A stretch of 64,000 nt of DNA, taken from positions 2,383,001-2,447,000 of the forward strand of contig NZ_CP041186.1 in NCBI RefSeq assembly GCF_006517175.1, in the 5' to 3' direction. The stretch comes from Persicimonas caeni (GTDB taxonomy: Bacteria; Myxococcota_A; Bradymonadia; Bradymonadales; Bradymonadaceae). The first letter of the stretch is position 1. The number at the start of each line of letters is the position of its first letter. The position numbers were made by a program, and so were the translations under genes. The notes below the pieces were generated by a model. That model made no database searches and was not told the DNA's origin. It was given only the letters and a program-made list of their open reading frames with translations. Below, one piece after another: positions 41,338 through 51,966 of this stretch.

Positions 41338-42230
41338 ATCCGCCCCCTCAAGAAGGTCAGGCAGGTCTGCTCGATGGGTTGCGTGGTCGGAAAGCGCAGG
41401 TACTCGATGTCGGCTTGCTCACACTGCTGTTTGACGAACGCCATATGCTCGCGCATCCGCTCGGTGTAGGCGTCGCGCAAGTCGTCGACGTCGACGAGGA
41501 GCTCGCCCTCGCCCTCCATGCCTTCGAAGAGCATCATGCCTTCGTAAGGCAGGGTAATCTCGGCCGGATCGACCACGTGGAAGGCGGCGACGTCGAGGCG
41601 GCGGTGGCGCAGCACCTTCAACAGCTGCATCGCCTCGCCGTCGGCGTCGAGAAAGTCGCTGACGATGAACACCACGCTCCTGCGGTTGGCCCGCTCGGCG
41701 ATGGTGCGAAGCGCGTGATCGAGGCCGGTCTTTCCGGCCGCCGGCTGGTTGTCGAGCAGGTAGAAGATATCGTCGAGGTGATTTTTGCGCGCGCTCGCCG
41801 GCAAAAACTGGCGCTGGTCGGCGTTGAAGCTGAGTGCGCCGACCGCGTCGCCCTGGCGCAGCAGAAGGTGGGCGAACGCCGCCGACAAGTACGAGGCGTA
41901 GTCGAGCTTGGAGATGGGCGCCTCCTCGCTCTTGAAGCGCATCGACCCAGACCCGTCGACGACCATGTAGGCGCGCAGGTTCGTCTCGTCCTCGTACTGC
42001 TTGACGTAGTACTTGTCGGTCTTGGCGTAGACCTTCCAGTCGATGTGGCGGATCTCGTGGCCCGGCGAGTACTCGACGTACTCGGCGAATTCGACCGACC
42101 CGCCGTGGTGCGGCGAGCGGTGCAGGCCGGCCAAGATCCCCTCGACGAGCATGCGAGCGCGCACCTGCATCGTGCCGAGCTCGTCGAGCACGGCCGGATC
42201 CAGGTATTGTTGGCGTAGTGTCTCAGTCAT
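41334..42230 (-). CDS. DUF58 domain protein
   Basis: A 298-aa VWA-related cytoplasmic protein that pairs with MoxR ATPases. Hallmarks are HHGGSVEFAEYVEYSPGHEI, RHIDWKVYAKTDKYYVKQYE, the MIDAS VVDGSGSM (D92, S94, S96) and FIVSDFLDADGEAMQLLKVL. Start ATG 42230; the longer frame is repeat DNA. It lies 101 bases after the MoxR stop, a space filled by a hairpin repeat, and is coupled to BatA downstream. Confidence 0.9.
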   Translation of the reverse strand: MTETLRQQYLDPAVLDELGTMQVRARMLVEGILAGLHRSPHHGGSVEFAEYVEYSPGHEIRHIDWKVYAKTDKYYVKQYEDETNLRAYMVVDGSGSMRFKSEEAPISKLDYASYLSAAFAHLLLRQGDAVGALSFNADQRQFLPASARKNHLDDIFYLLDNQPAAGKTGLDHALRTIAERANRRSVVFIVSDFLDADGEAMQLLKVLRHRRLDVAAFHVVDPAEITLPYEGMMLFEGMEGEGELLVDVDDLRDAYTERMREHMAFVKQQCEQADIEYLRFPTTQPIEQTCLTFLRGRI

Positions 42231-42239
42231 AGCTACCTT

Positions 42240-42330
42240 TTCCTCCCCGCCCGAAGGGAAGGGGAGGACCGAGGAGGGGAGCCCTCCTCCGCGAGCGAAG
42301 CGAAGTGGAGGAGGATCCAGGAGGAGGAAA
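42240..42330. repeat. Dispersed GA-rich hairpin repeat, copy D (inside an operon)
   Basis: Words GGGGAGGACCGAGGAGGGGA, CCTCCTCCGCGAGCGAAGCG and AAGTGGAGGAGGATC, as in the copies at 12695, 14465 and 28325. It sits between the MoxR and DUF58 genes and would form a strong hairpin in the shared mRNA, possibly adjusting their ratio. Confidence 0.75.
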
Positions 42331-42331
42331 A

Positions 42332-43345
<1,014 letters not shown>

Positions 43346-43353
43346 TCGGTGTC

Positions 43354-44934
43354 CTAACTTACGAGTTTCGCAAACTTTCTGTACTTCTTCGCCATCTCGG
43401 CATCACCCAGCTTCTCGTACGCCTCGGCCAACTTCTCGTGGACCTCGGGGTCGAACGGGTTGATGCGCGCCGCCTCGGACAGGTACTCACGCGCATCTTC
43501 GTACTGGCCTAACGCCAGACTCGCCTTGCCCATTTCAATCCAAGCTTGAACGTAGCTGGGGTAGGTCTCCTTGACCGGCTCGAGGACCTCGAGGGCCTCT
43601 TTGGCTTTGTTCTCGTGCAGCAGACATTGCGCCTGGCGCGTGTGGAGCACGGGGTTGGTCTTGCCGAGCAGATGCGACGCCTTTTTGTACTGGACGAGCG
43701 CCGCGCCGTGGCGGTTTCTGGCCTGCAGCATCTCGCCCAGGTGCATGTGGTCGCGCGCCTCGGGCTGCTCGATTTCGTTGACCTCACTCTTCTGGGCGTT
43801 CTCCTCTTTGAAGAGCAACTTCTCTTCGTAGCCGCTGTCTTCGGGCAGGTCGGCCATCTCGCGCGTCTTGAGGTGGGCCAACCAATCCTTCTCGAAGTCC
43901 GCGAAGGGCTTGCCGACGGTCGTGGCGAACGCGGTCTTGGCGTCCATTCCCTTGTTGATATTGTCGAGCAGGGTGCCGAAGGCCTTCTCGCCGACCTGAC
44001 CGCGCAGGTACTCCATGACGGTGTAGACCTGGGCGAAGGCCACCGCGGCGTCTTCCTGGCTGGGAAGCTTGGCCATCGACGGATGCATCTGCTCGAAGGT
44101 GATCAGGTTGTCGGACTCGACGCGCTTTTTGAGCAAGTTCTGGCTCGACGGGTTGAGCTTGTGGGCGTGCGCGCCGCGCCAGCGCCGCTCCAAGAATTTG
44201 GCCAGACCCTCGTGCATCCAGATAGGCACGCGGTTCTTGGTCTTGGTGTTGATGACGTAGTGGACGTACTCGTGCACGAGCGTGTCGACCCAGCCGTAGC
44301 CGCGGAGCAACGCGCGCGGGCTGGTGATCATCAGCCGGTTGTACTTGCACAGGGCGATCGTGCCCGAGGTGCGAATCTCTTGCTCGGTCAGGCTCGACAC
44401 CTTCGCCAGGGTCGCCGTGCGCGGATAGACCTCCACGCGGATGGGCGTGGCCGGCTTGAAGCCGAGCTCGTCGCCGACCTCCTCGTAGGCGCGCTCGAGC
44501 GCCTCGGCGGCGAACGGAACCAGCACCTGGTCGCGCCCTTTGGGCACGAAGATCTCGAAGCGCCCCTTCGAGCTGGTGTACTTGACGTAGTCTTTGGTGA
44601 CCTCGTGGGTCGACTTGATCAGGTCGCGCAGGTGGGTGAAGTGAGCCAGGTCGCCGCCGTTGGCGATCGCCTGGTCGAGCTTCTGGACCGCCTCTTCGTA
44701 GTCGCCCTGAAAGAAGTCGTAGCGCGCCTGAAGATACAGCACGTTCGGGTCGTCGCCTTTGACCTTGGCGAGCTTGCCGATCGCCTTTTGAGCCGCGTCC
44801 ATCTCCCAGGCCGACAACAGATTGTTGACCTGCTCGAAGGACTCGGCCGACGCCGACGCAATGCCGCCCAGGCCCACCAGGAGCGCGACCAGCACCGACA
44901 CCGTCACACGAGCGAGACGTAATTTAAGGTTCAT
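43354..44934 (-). CDS. TPR protein with peptidase-MA-like zinc motif
   Basis: A 526-aa exported protein (signal peptide 1-30, ending ASASA). Residues 31-110 and 385-510 are TPR-like repeats (NVLYLQARYDFFQGDYEEAV, VQAWIEMGKASLALGQYEDA). Between them is a peptidase-MA-type domain with HEYVH (221-225) and a third ligand Glu242 in MHEGLAKFLE, so the zinc site looks complete. The periplasmic location fits an envelope role with the Bat-like proteins. It lies 3 bases after the DUF4175 gene and 8 bases before moxR. Protease activity is likely but the substrate is unknown. Confidence 0.8.
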   Translation of the reverse strand: MNLKLRLARVTVSVLVALLVGLGGIASASAESFEQVNNLLSAWEMDAAQKAIGKLAKVKGDDPNVLYLQARYDFFQGDYEEAVQKLDQAIANGGDLAHFTHLRDLIKSTHEVTKDYVKYTSSKGRFEIFVPKGRDQVLVPFAAEALERAYEEVGDELGFKPATPIRVEVYPRTATLAKVSSLTEQEIRTSGTIALCKYNRLMITSPRALLRGYGWVDTLVHEYVHYVINTKTKNRVPIWMHEGLAKFLERRWRGAHAHKLNPSSQNLLKKRVESDNLITFEQMHPSMAKLPSQEDAAVAFAQVYTVMEYLRGQVGEKAFGTLLDNINKGMDAKTAFATTVGKPFADFEKDWLAHLKTREMADLPEDSGYEEKLLFKEENAQKSEVNEIEQPEARDHMHLGEMLQARNRHGAALVQYKKASHLLGKTNPVLHTRQAQCLLHENKAKEALEVLEPVKETYPSYVQAWIEMGKASLALGQYEDAREYLSEAARINPFDPEVHEKLAEAYEKLGDAEMAKKYRKFAKLVS

Positions 44935-44937
44935 TTC

Positions 44938-47900
44938 TCACTCCATGATCGACTTGTAGTACTGCTCGATCTCGGACTCGTAGCTGTCGAGCTTCTCTTC
45001 TTTCATTGCGTCCATGACGTCCTGGCGAAGCTCCTTGCCTGCTCGCTGGTCGTCTTGGCCGGGGATCTTGACCTTCTCGTCGCGCGTAGACTGCTGGCCT
45101 TGCTGCTGGCGCTTTTGCTTCTGGACGGCCTGCTTCATCTGCTGCTTGAGCTTGCCCAACTGCTCGAGCGCCGAGCGCTCCGAGTCGAGCCCGCGCTGGA
45201 TGCGCCGCTTACCGAGGCTCTCCTGGGCGTCCTGCATCGCCTCTTGGGACTTCTGCATCGACGGCTTTAGCTGCTGCTCGAGCATCGGAAAGCGCTTGGA
45301 GGCCTCGCCGATCTTCTGCTCGAGCTTTTTGGCCTGCTCGGAGATCTTCTTCTGGCGCTCGGACAACTCCTGCATGCGCTGCTGGTTCATGTTGCCGAGC
45401 TTCTGCTGGGCCTGATCCATCATCTCTTCGAGGTCGTCGACGATGCGCTGGCCGCGCTCTTCGACGCCGTCGTTCATCTTGCGAAGCTCTCCGAGCTGCT
45501 CTTTCTGCTCGGGCGAATCGCTGTAGCGCTGCGACAGGTCGATGCGGAAGCGCAGCCGGCGGCTGGCCTCCTGGGCCTCGCGCGCCTTCTCGAGGCTCTG
45601 CTCGATATCCTTCTCCTCGAGCATCTTGTCGAGCTCGTCGAGCTTTTGCTCGACTCGCTTGATGCCATCTCGGTGGGTCTGCTCGGTGCCCTCGCCTTCC
45701 ATCTTCTCGAGCGCTTGCTTCTGGCGCTCGACCTTTTGGCGCAGCTCCTTGGTGAACTCGTCGAGCATCTCGTCGATCTGCTCTTGGCGCTCTTTGGCGA
45801 GCTCCTTGTTGAGCTGGGCGGTGTCCTCCTCGAGCTTCTTCTCGGCCGCCTGCAGGTCGTTGACCTGGTCCATCAGCTCGCCAACTTTCTTGTCGAGCTC
45901 GCTCAGCCCCTGCGGCTGGGCCTGGCCGAACTGCTCATTCATGTCCTGAGTGAGCGAGTCGAGGTTCATCTCCATATTCTCCAGCGCCTTCAACGCCCCG
46001 TCGATGTCGTCGTTCTCGAGCATCTTCTCGATCTGCTGGAGACTGTCGGCCATCTTGCGCGAATCGCTCTCGAGCTGCTGCTGCTTGATGGCGTCGAGGT
46101 TCATGTGCTCCTGGGGGAGCTTTTGCAGCTGCATCTGCATGCGCTGCATCAGCTCGCTCATGCGCTGGCGCATGCGCTGGATCTCACGCAAGATCGCCTT
46201 TTTGAGTTCGGGATCTTTGGTCTCTTTGTACTTTTTGAGCAGCTCTTTGAGCCGGTCTTTGAGCTCCTTGATATCCTCGGCGGTCGCCTTGATGGCCTCC
46301 ATCTTCTGGCTGGCCAAGAGCTCCTCGAAGCGCAAGATGCCCTTCTCGAGGGTGTCCTCGGCGCGCGAGGCGTAGTCAGCCACGCGCTGAGCGCGCCCCG
46401 TCGACAGGCCGCCGTTTTGCATGGCGGTGCTCGCCATCGTCATGGTGCTCTGGCCGTCGTCGTGCAGCTCGACGAGCTGCTTGTGCAGCGCCGAGAAGAG
46501 CGTGAAGTCGCGCTCGAGCATCAACGGATCTTCTTCGAGCTTGTCGACGAGCTCGCCCATCTGGTCGAGGATGCGCTTTTGCTCGGTCTGCAGCTTCGCC
46601 AGCCGGCCGACGCGCTTGGTCAGCTCGCCGGAGGCTGTCGAGACGGGCACCACCTGATGCCAGGTGTCGTCGGAGCGCACCTCGCGCTCGCCCATCGGGC
46701 TCTCCAGGTAGGTCGCCAGAAGACCGAGGAGCTCCTCCAAGATCTTTTGCTGGTCGGCGATATTCTGCAGGTGCTTGTCTTCGGGGCTCGACACGCGCAG
46801 CCGAATCGGCTGGCTCTGGCCGGTGCCCGGGCCGGTGAGCGTGTTGTTGTCGACCGCCTCGATGTAGAAGACGACCACGTCCTTGGGCTGCAACGACAAG
46901 GGCGTCAGGTCGAAGCGGATCTTGCCGCTCGTCTCTTTGGGCGAGTTGGCCAGCTCCGGAAGGTCGAGCTTCTTTTTGCTCGCGTTTTCCTGACCGCCGG
47001 CGAAATGCCAGACCCGCGCCACCGACTCGAGGCCGAAGTCGTCGGAGACCTCGAACTCGATTTCGAGCACGTCGTCAGGGCTGACCTCCAGCTCACCTTC
47101 GTGCGAAGTGACGGTGACCTTGGGCGCGTTGTCGGGCAACAGCTCGATCTTTCGCTCGGCGCCGTCTTCGACGACAGTGCCGTCATCGAGGGTGGCCCGA
47201 AAGTGGTAGGTTCCCGGCTCGAGGGCGACAAACGACCCGCGAAGCTTGCCGTGAGGCCCCTTTTCGAGCTTCTCCATCACAATCTTGTTGGTGCCCTCCC
47301 CCGTCTCGAGAACCAGCTCGATCTGCTTGGTGTTGGGGATGAGCGGATAAGCCTCGATGGCGACCTCGGTGCCGACCATCGTCTCGATATGGCCGGTCGA
47401 AAAGGCGTCCATCTTGCGCCCGAGACCGGTGTAGGGCGGCGTCGAGTAGTAGATATACAAATCGCCGACGATGGGGCGAATATCGGGATCTTCGGCTTTC
47501 TCGGCGGCCGTCTTGGCAAACGGCGAGTTGAGAACCTTCAGCGTCCAGTCGGCGTCGACGAGCAGCGGCACGATGAGCAGCGTCAGGCAGCCGGCCAGCG
47601 ACATCGCCGGGGCGACGAGTTCACGGCGTGGCAGAAGGTGTGCCAGATGGCCGTGCTCGGCCTTCGACAAGACTTTACTCACGGTCCGACGCACATGCGC
47701 GCGGGCCATCGTCGTGCTGAACTCGAAGTTGTCGTCGCCGTCGAGCAGCTTCTCGGCAAATTCGAGCGCGGCGACCAGGTCATTGCGAAAAGCAGGATGG
47801 TGGCGTTGCAGGAGCGTCGCCACCCCCTCGACGTCCCCTTTGCCCGCTTGCAAGCCCAGCCAGGCGACGATGGCGCCCAGGGTCGCGGCCACACCGCCCA

Positions 47901-48126
47901 CCACGAGCACCCACTTGGTCACCCCGGGGATGAATTGCGGGACGAGCGCGCCCAGCAACAGCGCGCTGAGCACCACCGCGCCCAGCGTCACCAGATACCA
48001 GAGCGCCCCCTCGAAGACGATCGGGCGGCGCCAAGCGCGCCCGGTCCTGTGCAGGATCGCGCGCAGCGCGCCCAGATCCTTTTCGAGAGAGGCGTTGTCG
48101 GGAAGTTGTTCGGAATGGTCGGCCAT
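44938..48126 (-). CDS. DUF4175 large membrane protein
   Basis: A 1062-aa protein; first gene of the Bat-like operon. N-terminal TM pair (LWYLVTLGAVVLSALLLGAL, WVLVVGGVAATLGAIVAWLG) and a third TM near residue 170 (LVAPAMSLAGCLTLLIVPLL). Ig-like beta domains follow (about 200-430: DIRPIVGDLYIYYSTPPYTG, VFYIEAVDNNTLTGPG). The remaining 600 residues are long coiled coils rich in Gln, Glu, Lys and Met (MRQRMSELMQRMQMQLQKLP). This is the DUF4175 layout. I chose ATG 48126 (MADHSEQL); the longer frame adds only spacer. It may form a periplasmic scaffold for the MoxR/VWA machinery; that is inference. Confidence 0.85.
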   Translation of the reverse strand: MADHSEQLPDNASLEKDLGALRAILHRTGRAWRRPIVFEGALWYLVTLGAVVLSALLLGALVPQFIPGVTKWVLVVGGVAATLGAIVAWLGLQAGKGDVEGVATLLQRHHPAFRNDLVAALEFAEKLLDGDDNFEFSTTMARAHVRRTVSKVLSKAEHGHLAHLLPRRELVAPAMSLAGCLTLLIVPLLVDADWTLKVLNSPFAKTAAEKAEDPDIRPIVGDLYIYYSTPPYTGLGRKMDAFSTGHIETMVGTEVAIEAYPLIPNTKQIELVLETGEGTNKIVMEKLEKGPHGKLRGSFVALEPGTYHFRATLDDGTVVEDGAERKIELLPDNAPKVTVTSHEGELEVSPDDVLEIEFEVSDDFGLESVARVWHFAGGQENASKKKLDLPELANSPKETSGKIRFDLTPLSLQPKDVVVFYIEAVDNNTLTGPGTGQSQPIRLRVSSPEDKHLQNIADQQKILEELLGLLATYLESPMGEREVRSDDTWHQVVPVSTASGELTKRVGRLAKLQTEQKRILDQMGELVDKLEEDPLMLERDFTLFSALHKQLVELHDDGQSTMTMASTAMQNGGLSTGRAQRVADYASRAEDTLEKGILRFEELLASQKMEAIKATAEDIKELKDRLKELLKKYKETKDPELKKAILREIQRMRQRMSELMQRMQMQLQKLPQEHMNLDAIKQQQLESDSRKMADSLQQIEKMLENDDIDGALKALENMEMNLDSLTQDMNEQFGQAQPQGLSELDKKVGELMDQVNDLQAAEKKLEEDTAQLNKELAKERQEQIDEMLDEFTKELRQKVERQKQALEKMEGEGTEQTHRDGIKRVEQKLDELDKMLEEKDIEQSLEKAREAQEASRRLRFRIDLSQRYSDSPEQKEQLGELRKMNDGVEERGQRIVDDLEEMMDQAQQKLGNMNQQRMQELSERQKKISEQAKKLEQKIGEASKRFPMLEQQLKPSMQKSQEAMQDAQESLGKRRIQRGLDSERSALEQLGKLKQQMKQAVQKQKRQQQGQQSTRDEKVKIPGQDDQRAGKELRQDVMDAMKEEKLDSYESEIEQYYKSIME

Positions 48127-48287
48127 TACGGCTTCAAATCGGGTTTGGGATGTCGAGTAGTGAAGGCCTTGCTGAAATTGGCGTTGCGAATCGAGCACGC
48201 CTTACGAATAACGGACCTTCGCCAATCCAACCCTTCAACAGGCTCGCGCGCCTGATTTAATCCATAAACCTCAACGGAATCGGCGGC

Positions 48288-49778
48288 CTACTCCAGATAC
48301 GACAGCGGCCCCGACTCGAGGCTCTCGGGCTGCCAGCCCGGCTCCTGTCGAAGCTGGGCCTGCGGGTAGGTGCAGTAGAGCCCTGCCAGAAGCGCCGAGG
48401 GGCGGTGGTTGCCCGACTTTTTGATGCCCCCGAACGGCAGGCGGCTCGACGCACCGCACGTCGACCGGTTCATGTTGAGCACGCCGGCGCGCAGCCCATA
48501 CGACAGGTTCTCGAAGCGCTCTTCGTCGGCGGTGAACACGCTCATCGACAACCCGTACTCGGTGGCGTTGGCCACGCGGACGGCGTCCTCGTCGTTGTCG
48601 ACGACGTAGACGACGATGTCGGGGCCGAACAGCTCGCGGCCCTGGTGTGAGCCGGTCGCGTCGACCGACTTGGCCAACCACACCGACGGCTTGACGAAGT
48701 AGCCGTCCAGATCACTGCGAGCGCGTCCGCCTTCGAGCAGGGGCACGAGCCTGCCGCCCTCGTTGTCGCGCTGGGCCTGCAGAAATTTGTCGAAGCCCGA
48801 CCCGCTGGCCAGCGGGCCCATAAAGGCCTCTTCGTCGAGCGCATCGCCGGTGGTCACCCGCGTCGACAGGTCGCGCAAGCAGTCGATGAACTCGTCGGCG
48901 ACCTCGTTTCGCACCACCACCCGGCTCGTGGCGCTGCAGCGCTGACCGGTGGTCAGATACGCCGCCAGGCCCACCTCGTGGACCGCCTGCATCAAATCGG
49001 CGTCCTCGAGCACCACCGAGGTATTCTTGCCGCCCATCTCGAGCGCCAGCAGCTTCCAGTAGTGCTCCTCGGTGGCCTGCTTGATGCGAAGCCCGGTCTC
49101 CCAGGAGCCCGTAAAGAGCACGCCGTTGACCCCACGGTGGCCGGCGAGCTCGGCGCCCACCTCACCTTTGCCCTGCACGAGGTTGATGACGCCGTCGGGA
49201 AAGCCCGCCTCTTGGGCACACTCGAAGTACAACTGCATGCACCCCGGCGCGAGTTCGGAGGGCTTGACCACCACCGTGTTGCCGTTGATCAGCCCGGGGA
49301 TGATGTGCCCGTTGGGAAGGTGCAGCGGGAAGTTGAACGGCCCGAGCACGCCCAGCACGCCCAGCGGGCGGTGGCGATAGCTGCCGTTGGCCAAGCCGTC
49401 GGGGTGCACCTCCTGGGTCAACTCGAGCCCCGGCCCGCACATAATCTCGATCTTGGCGGTCAGCGCGCCCGCCTCGGTCCGAGCCTCCCAAAGAGGCTTT
49501 CCGACCTCGCGGGCGATGATGTGCGCCAGGTCTTCTTTGCGCGCGGCGAGCGCCTCTTTGAAGCGCTCGAGGTACGGCATGCGCCCCTCGACGCCGAGCC
49601 GATCCCACGCCGGCAGCGCCTTTTTGGCCGCCTGGACCGCCTCGTCGACCGCCGAAACCGCCCACGGCGCGCTGAAGACGGTCTCAGACGTACGACATGG
49701 GTTCTCACGCACGATCTCGCCGTCCGATGAGGTCACCGCGCGCCACTTCCCATCAATGAAGTTGCCTTTGTAGTCCAT
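48288..49778 (-). CDS. astD: N-succinylglutamate 5-semialdehyde dehydrogenase
   Basis: A 496-aa NAD-dependent aldehyde dehydrogenase. The AST pathway of arginine breakdown uses it to oxidise succinylglutamate semialdehyde to succinylglutamate. The ALDH core is clear: GPFNFPLHLPNGHIIPGLIN, LFTGSWETGLRI, catalytic Glu in ALEMGGKN, catalytic Cys in TTGQRCSATSR, and NRSTCGASSRLPFGGIKKSG. The AstD-type signature GNHRPSALLAGLYCTYP near the end separates it from other ALDHs. No other ast gene is in the window. The start MDYKGNFIDGKW is as in AstD proteins. Confidence 0.87.
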   Translation of the reverse strand: MDYKGNFIDGKWRAVTSSDGEIVRENPCRTSETVFSAPWAVSAVDEAVQAAKKALPAWDRLGVEGRMPYLERFKEALAARKEDLAHIIAREVGKPLWEARTEAGALTAKIEIMCGPGLELTQEVHPDGLANGSYRHRPLGVLGVLGPFNFPLHLPNGHIIPGLINGNTVVVKPSELAPGCMQLYFECAQEAGFPDGVINLVQGKGEVGAELAGHRGVNGVLFTGSWETGLRIKQATEEHYWKLLALEMGGKNTSVVLEDADLMQAVHEVGLAAYLTTGQRCSATSRVVVRNEVADEFIDCLRDLSTRVTTGDALDEEAFMGPLASGSGFDKFLQAQRDNEGGRLVPLLEGGRARSDLDGYFVKPSVWLAKSVDATGSHQGRELFGPDIVVYVVDNDEDAVRVANATEYGLSMSVFTADEERFENLSYGLRAGVLNMNRSTCGASSRLPFGGIKKSGNHRPSALLAGLYCTYPQAQLRQEPGWQPESLESGPLSYLE

Positions 49779-49874
49779 GTCCGCCTCTCCGCCCGGCTCC
49801 GCTTCGCTTCGCCGGGGGCTATCAAAGAATTTTGCTCCGCCCTACGGGCTCGGCTTCTCAGGTTGATTGGTGGC

Positions 49875-51752
49875 TCATTTGAAGATCACGTATTTCTTCA
49901 GGAAATCCATGACCGCTCCGTAGAAGTGCTCGATCGTCTCCGAGCGGCGCCAGCCATGCCCCTCTTCTTCGTAGATATGATACTCGTGAGGCACCCCGCG
50001 AGCGGCGAGCGTCTCGACCATGGCCTCGGCCTGGTTCTGGGGGACGACTTTGTCCTTGCCCCCTTGGAAGATCGCGACCGGATCTTCGATGCGGTCGGCG
50101 TTGAACAGCGGGGAGCGCTCGCGGAACGTCTCGCTCGCCTCGGGCAACTCACCGACGAGCATGTCGTTGTAGTGTGACTCAAACTTGTGCGTCTCCATCG
50201 ACAAAGCAAATAAATTGGAGATGCCGTATTTGGAGATGCCGGCCGCAAACGTGCCCGGATGACTCACCAACGACTGCAACACCGTATAGCCGCCAGCGCT
50301 TCCTCCCATGATCACGATGCGCTCGGCGTCGGCCAGGCCCCCGTTGATCAAGAAGTTCGCCCCGCTGACCGCATCTTCCACATCGAAGATGCCCCACTGG
50401 CCGGCCAACGCATCGCGGTACTCGCGCCCGTAACCGGTGCTGCCGCGGTAGTTGACGTCGAGCACCGCGAACCCGCGGGTGGCGAAGAACTGGTTGGCCG
50501 CCTCGAAGCGCGCGGTGCGCTGGGAGGTCGGCCCGCCGTGGATCATCACCAGCGCCGGCGGCTTGCCGTCGGCCTCGAATCTCGGGTTGGTCGGCGGGTA
50601 GTAGTTTCCGTAGATCTCGACCGACTCGCCGCCGCTCTGCGCAGTCCAGCTCACCGGCTCCATCTCGGAGAGTTGATCGGCCTCGAGGCGCTCGGCCGAA
50701 GAACGCCGCGCCACGCGGGCCGGCTCGTCGGGGCTCCAGGTGACCACGCGCGTCGGGATGCGACTCGACGAGGCGATCATCCCCAGCGTTCCGTCCGGCG
50801 ACATCGCCAACTGGCCCAAGAAAGTGTACTCGCTCAGGCCGCTGACCGTCTCGGAGGCGCCGTCCAACGACACCTCGAGCAGGTCCATCTCGCCCTTCTC
50901 GTTGCGAATGGCGTACAGCCCCGAGCTGTCGGGCTTCCAGATATAGGCGCGAATTCCCTGAATCCAGGCCGGCCCGCCCACCTCGAAGTTGCCTTCGGTG
51001 AGTTGCTCGACCTCGCCCGTTTCGGTGTCGTGAACGTACAGGTGCCACCAGCCGTCGCGATCGCTCAGGTAGGCGAGCTTTTGGCCGTCGGGGGAGAACT
51101 CCGGCTGCATAACCGAGACCGATTCACCGCCGGCCACCCGTTCGGTGCCGATGACGAACAGCCCATTTTCGCCCAATTTGAGGGTACCTACGTGCAACTC
51201 GGTCTCGTCCCAGGGCATATTCGGGTGATTCCACGACACCCAGGCTAGGTGGCGCCCGTCGGGCGACCACTGCGGCTGCATATAGAAATCATCACCCGAC
51301 ACCAGCTTGATCGGCCATTGGTCTCCGGCGCTGTCGACCGCGGCGAGCACGTCGTTGTGGCCGTCGGTGTGCACGTAGACCACCCAGTCGCCGTCGGGCG
51401 AGACCACCGGTGAGGCGACGCTTCCATGAGCCGGCGTGAGCGCGCGCGGATTGCCCGTGTCGAGCCCAACCCGGTAGAGGCGGCCGTCGGAAGCGGCAAA
51501 GTAGACGCTGCGGCCGTGCACGCAGAATTCGCCGCCGCCGTAACCCACGCCCCCGGAGACACGCTGCTCGCGGGTCAAATCGCGGGCGGCCTCGTCACCT
51601 TTGGCCACCAGAACGCCGTGGCCGTCGCGCGACTCGAGCCACACCAAGGTGCCGTCCGAGGTCCAACCGACGTCCTTGAGTCCCAGATCTCCGGCCATCG
51701 CCTTGGCGGACAGGCCGCTCGACCACAGCCCATAAGGTTTCTTGGTCTTCAT
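49875..51752 (-). CDS. S9-family prolyl oligopeptidase / acylaminoacyl peptidase
   Basis: A 625-aa serine peptidase without a signal peptide. An N-terminal beta-propeller (WD40-like/PD40 repeats: SPDGDWVVYVHTDGHNDVLA, SPDGQKLAYLSDRDGWWHLY, about 30-340) precedes the alpha/beta-hydrolase domain (about 375-625): PPALVMIHGGPTSQRTARFE, DVNYRGSTGYGREYRDALAG, the nucleophile in MGGSAGGYTVLQ, Asp in FQGGKDKVVPQNQAEA and His in EEEGHGWRRSE. It cleaves short peptides, probably from the N-terminal side. It lies 96 bases after astD in a spacer with repeat words, and is alone on its strand. Confidence 0.9.
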   Translation of the reverse strand: MKTKKPYGLWSSGLSAKAMAGDLGLKDVGWTSDGTLVWLESRDGHGVLVAKGDEAARDLTREQRVSGGVGYGGGEFCVHGRSVYFAASDGRLYRVGLDTGNPRALTPAHGSVASPVVSPDGDWVVYVHTDGHNDVLAAVDSAGDQWPIKLVSGDDFYMQPQWSPDGRHLAWVSWNHPNMPWDETELHVGTLKLGENGLFVIGTERVAGGESVSVMQPEFSPDGQKLAYLSDRDGWWHLYVHDTETGEVEQLTEGNFEVGGPAWIQGIRAYIWKPDSSGLYAIRNEKGEMDLLEVSLDGASETVSGLSEYTFLGQLAMSPDGTLGMIASSSRIPTRVVTWSPDEPARVARRSSAERLEADQLSEMEPVSWTAQSGGESVEIYGNYYPPTNPRFEADGKPPALVMIHGGPTSQRTARFEAANQFFATRGFAVLDVNYRGSTGYGREYRDALAGQWGIFDVEDAVSGANFLINGGLADAERIVIMGGSAGGYTVLQSLVSHPGTFAAGISKYGISNLFALSMETHKFESHYNDMLVGELPEASETFRERSPLFNADRIEDPVAIFQGGKDKVVPQNQAEAMVETLAARGVPHEYHIYEEEGHGWRRSETIEHFYGAVMDFLKKYVIFK

Positions 51753-51853
51753 CGTGCAGAGTCTCGTTTTATTCGCAGTTATTGTTACTCGGAGGCCAAC
51801 TTAACCAAGTTGAGGCGAAATTGGAAATTGTGTGCGCTTGGTCGGTTCTTAAT

Positions 51854-51906
51854 GCCCCCTCCGCCTCACAGACATCGCTCGGCACCTCCCCGACGCGGGG
51901 AGGGGG
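51854..51906. repeat. REP-like GC-rich palindromic repeat
   Basis: GCCCCCTCCGCCTCACAGAC then ATCGCTCGGCACCTCCCC and a GGGG end. It is the reverse-complement copy of 21581-21628, with about one difference in the shared 38 bases. Confidence 0.65.
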
Positions 51907-51911
51907 TGATC

Positions 51912-51937
51912 AAAAAAGGGAGGCCGAAGCCTCCCTT
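51912..51937 (-). terminator. Intrinsic terminator of the hibernation factor gene
   Basis: AAGGGAGGC-CGAA-GCCTCCCTT, a perfect 9-bp stem with a tetraloop. It is preceded on the plus strand by six A, giving a U-tract for the minus-strand transcript, and lies about 30 bases past the hpf stop. Confidence 0.85.
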
Positions 51938-51966
51938 CTCTTACATCACCCTGAGATTCTATCGTG

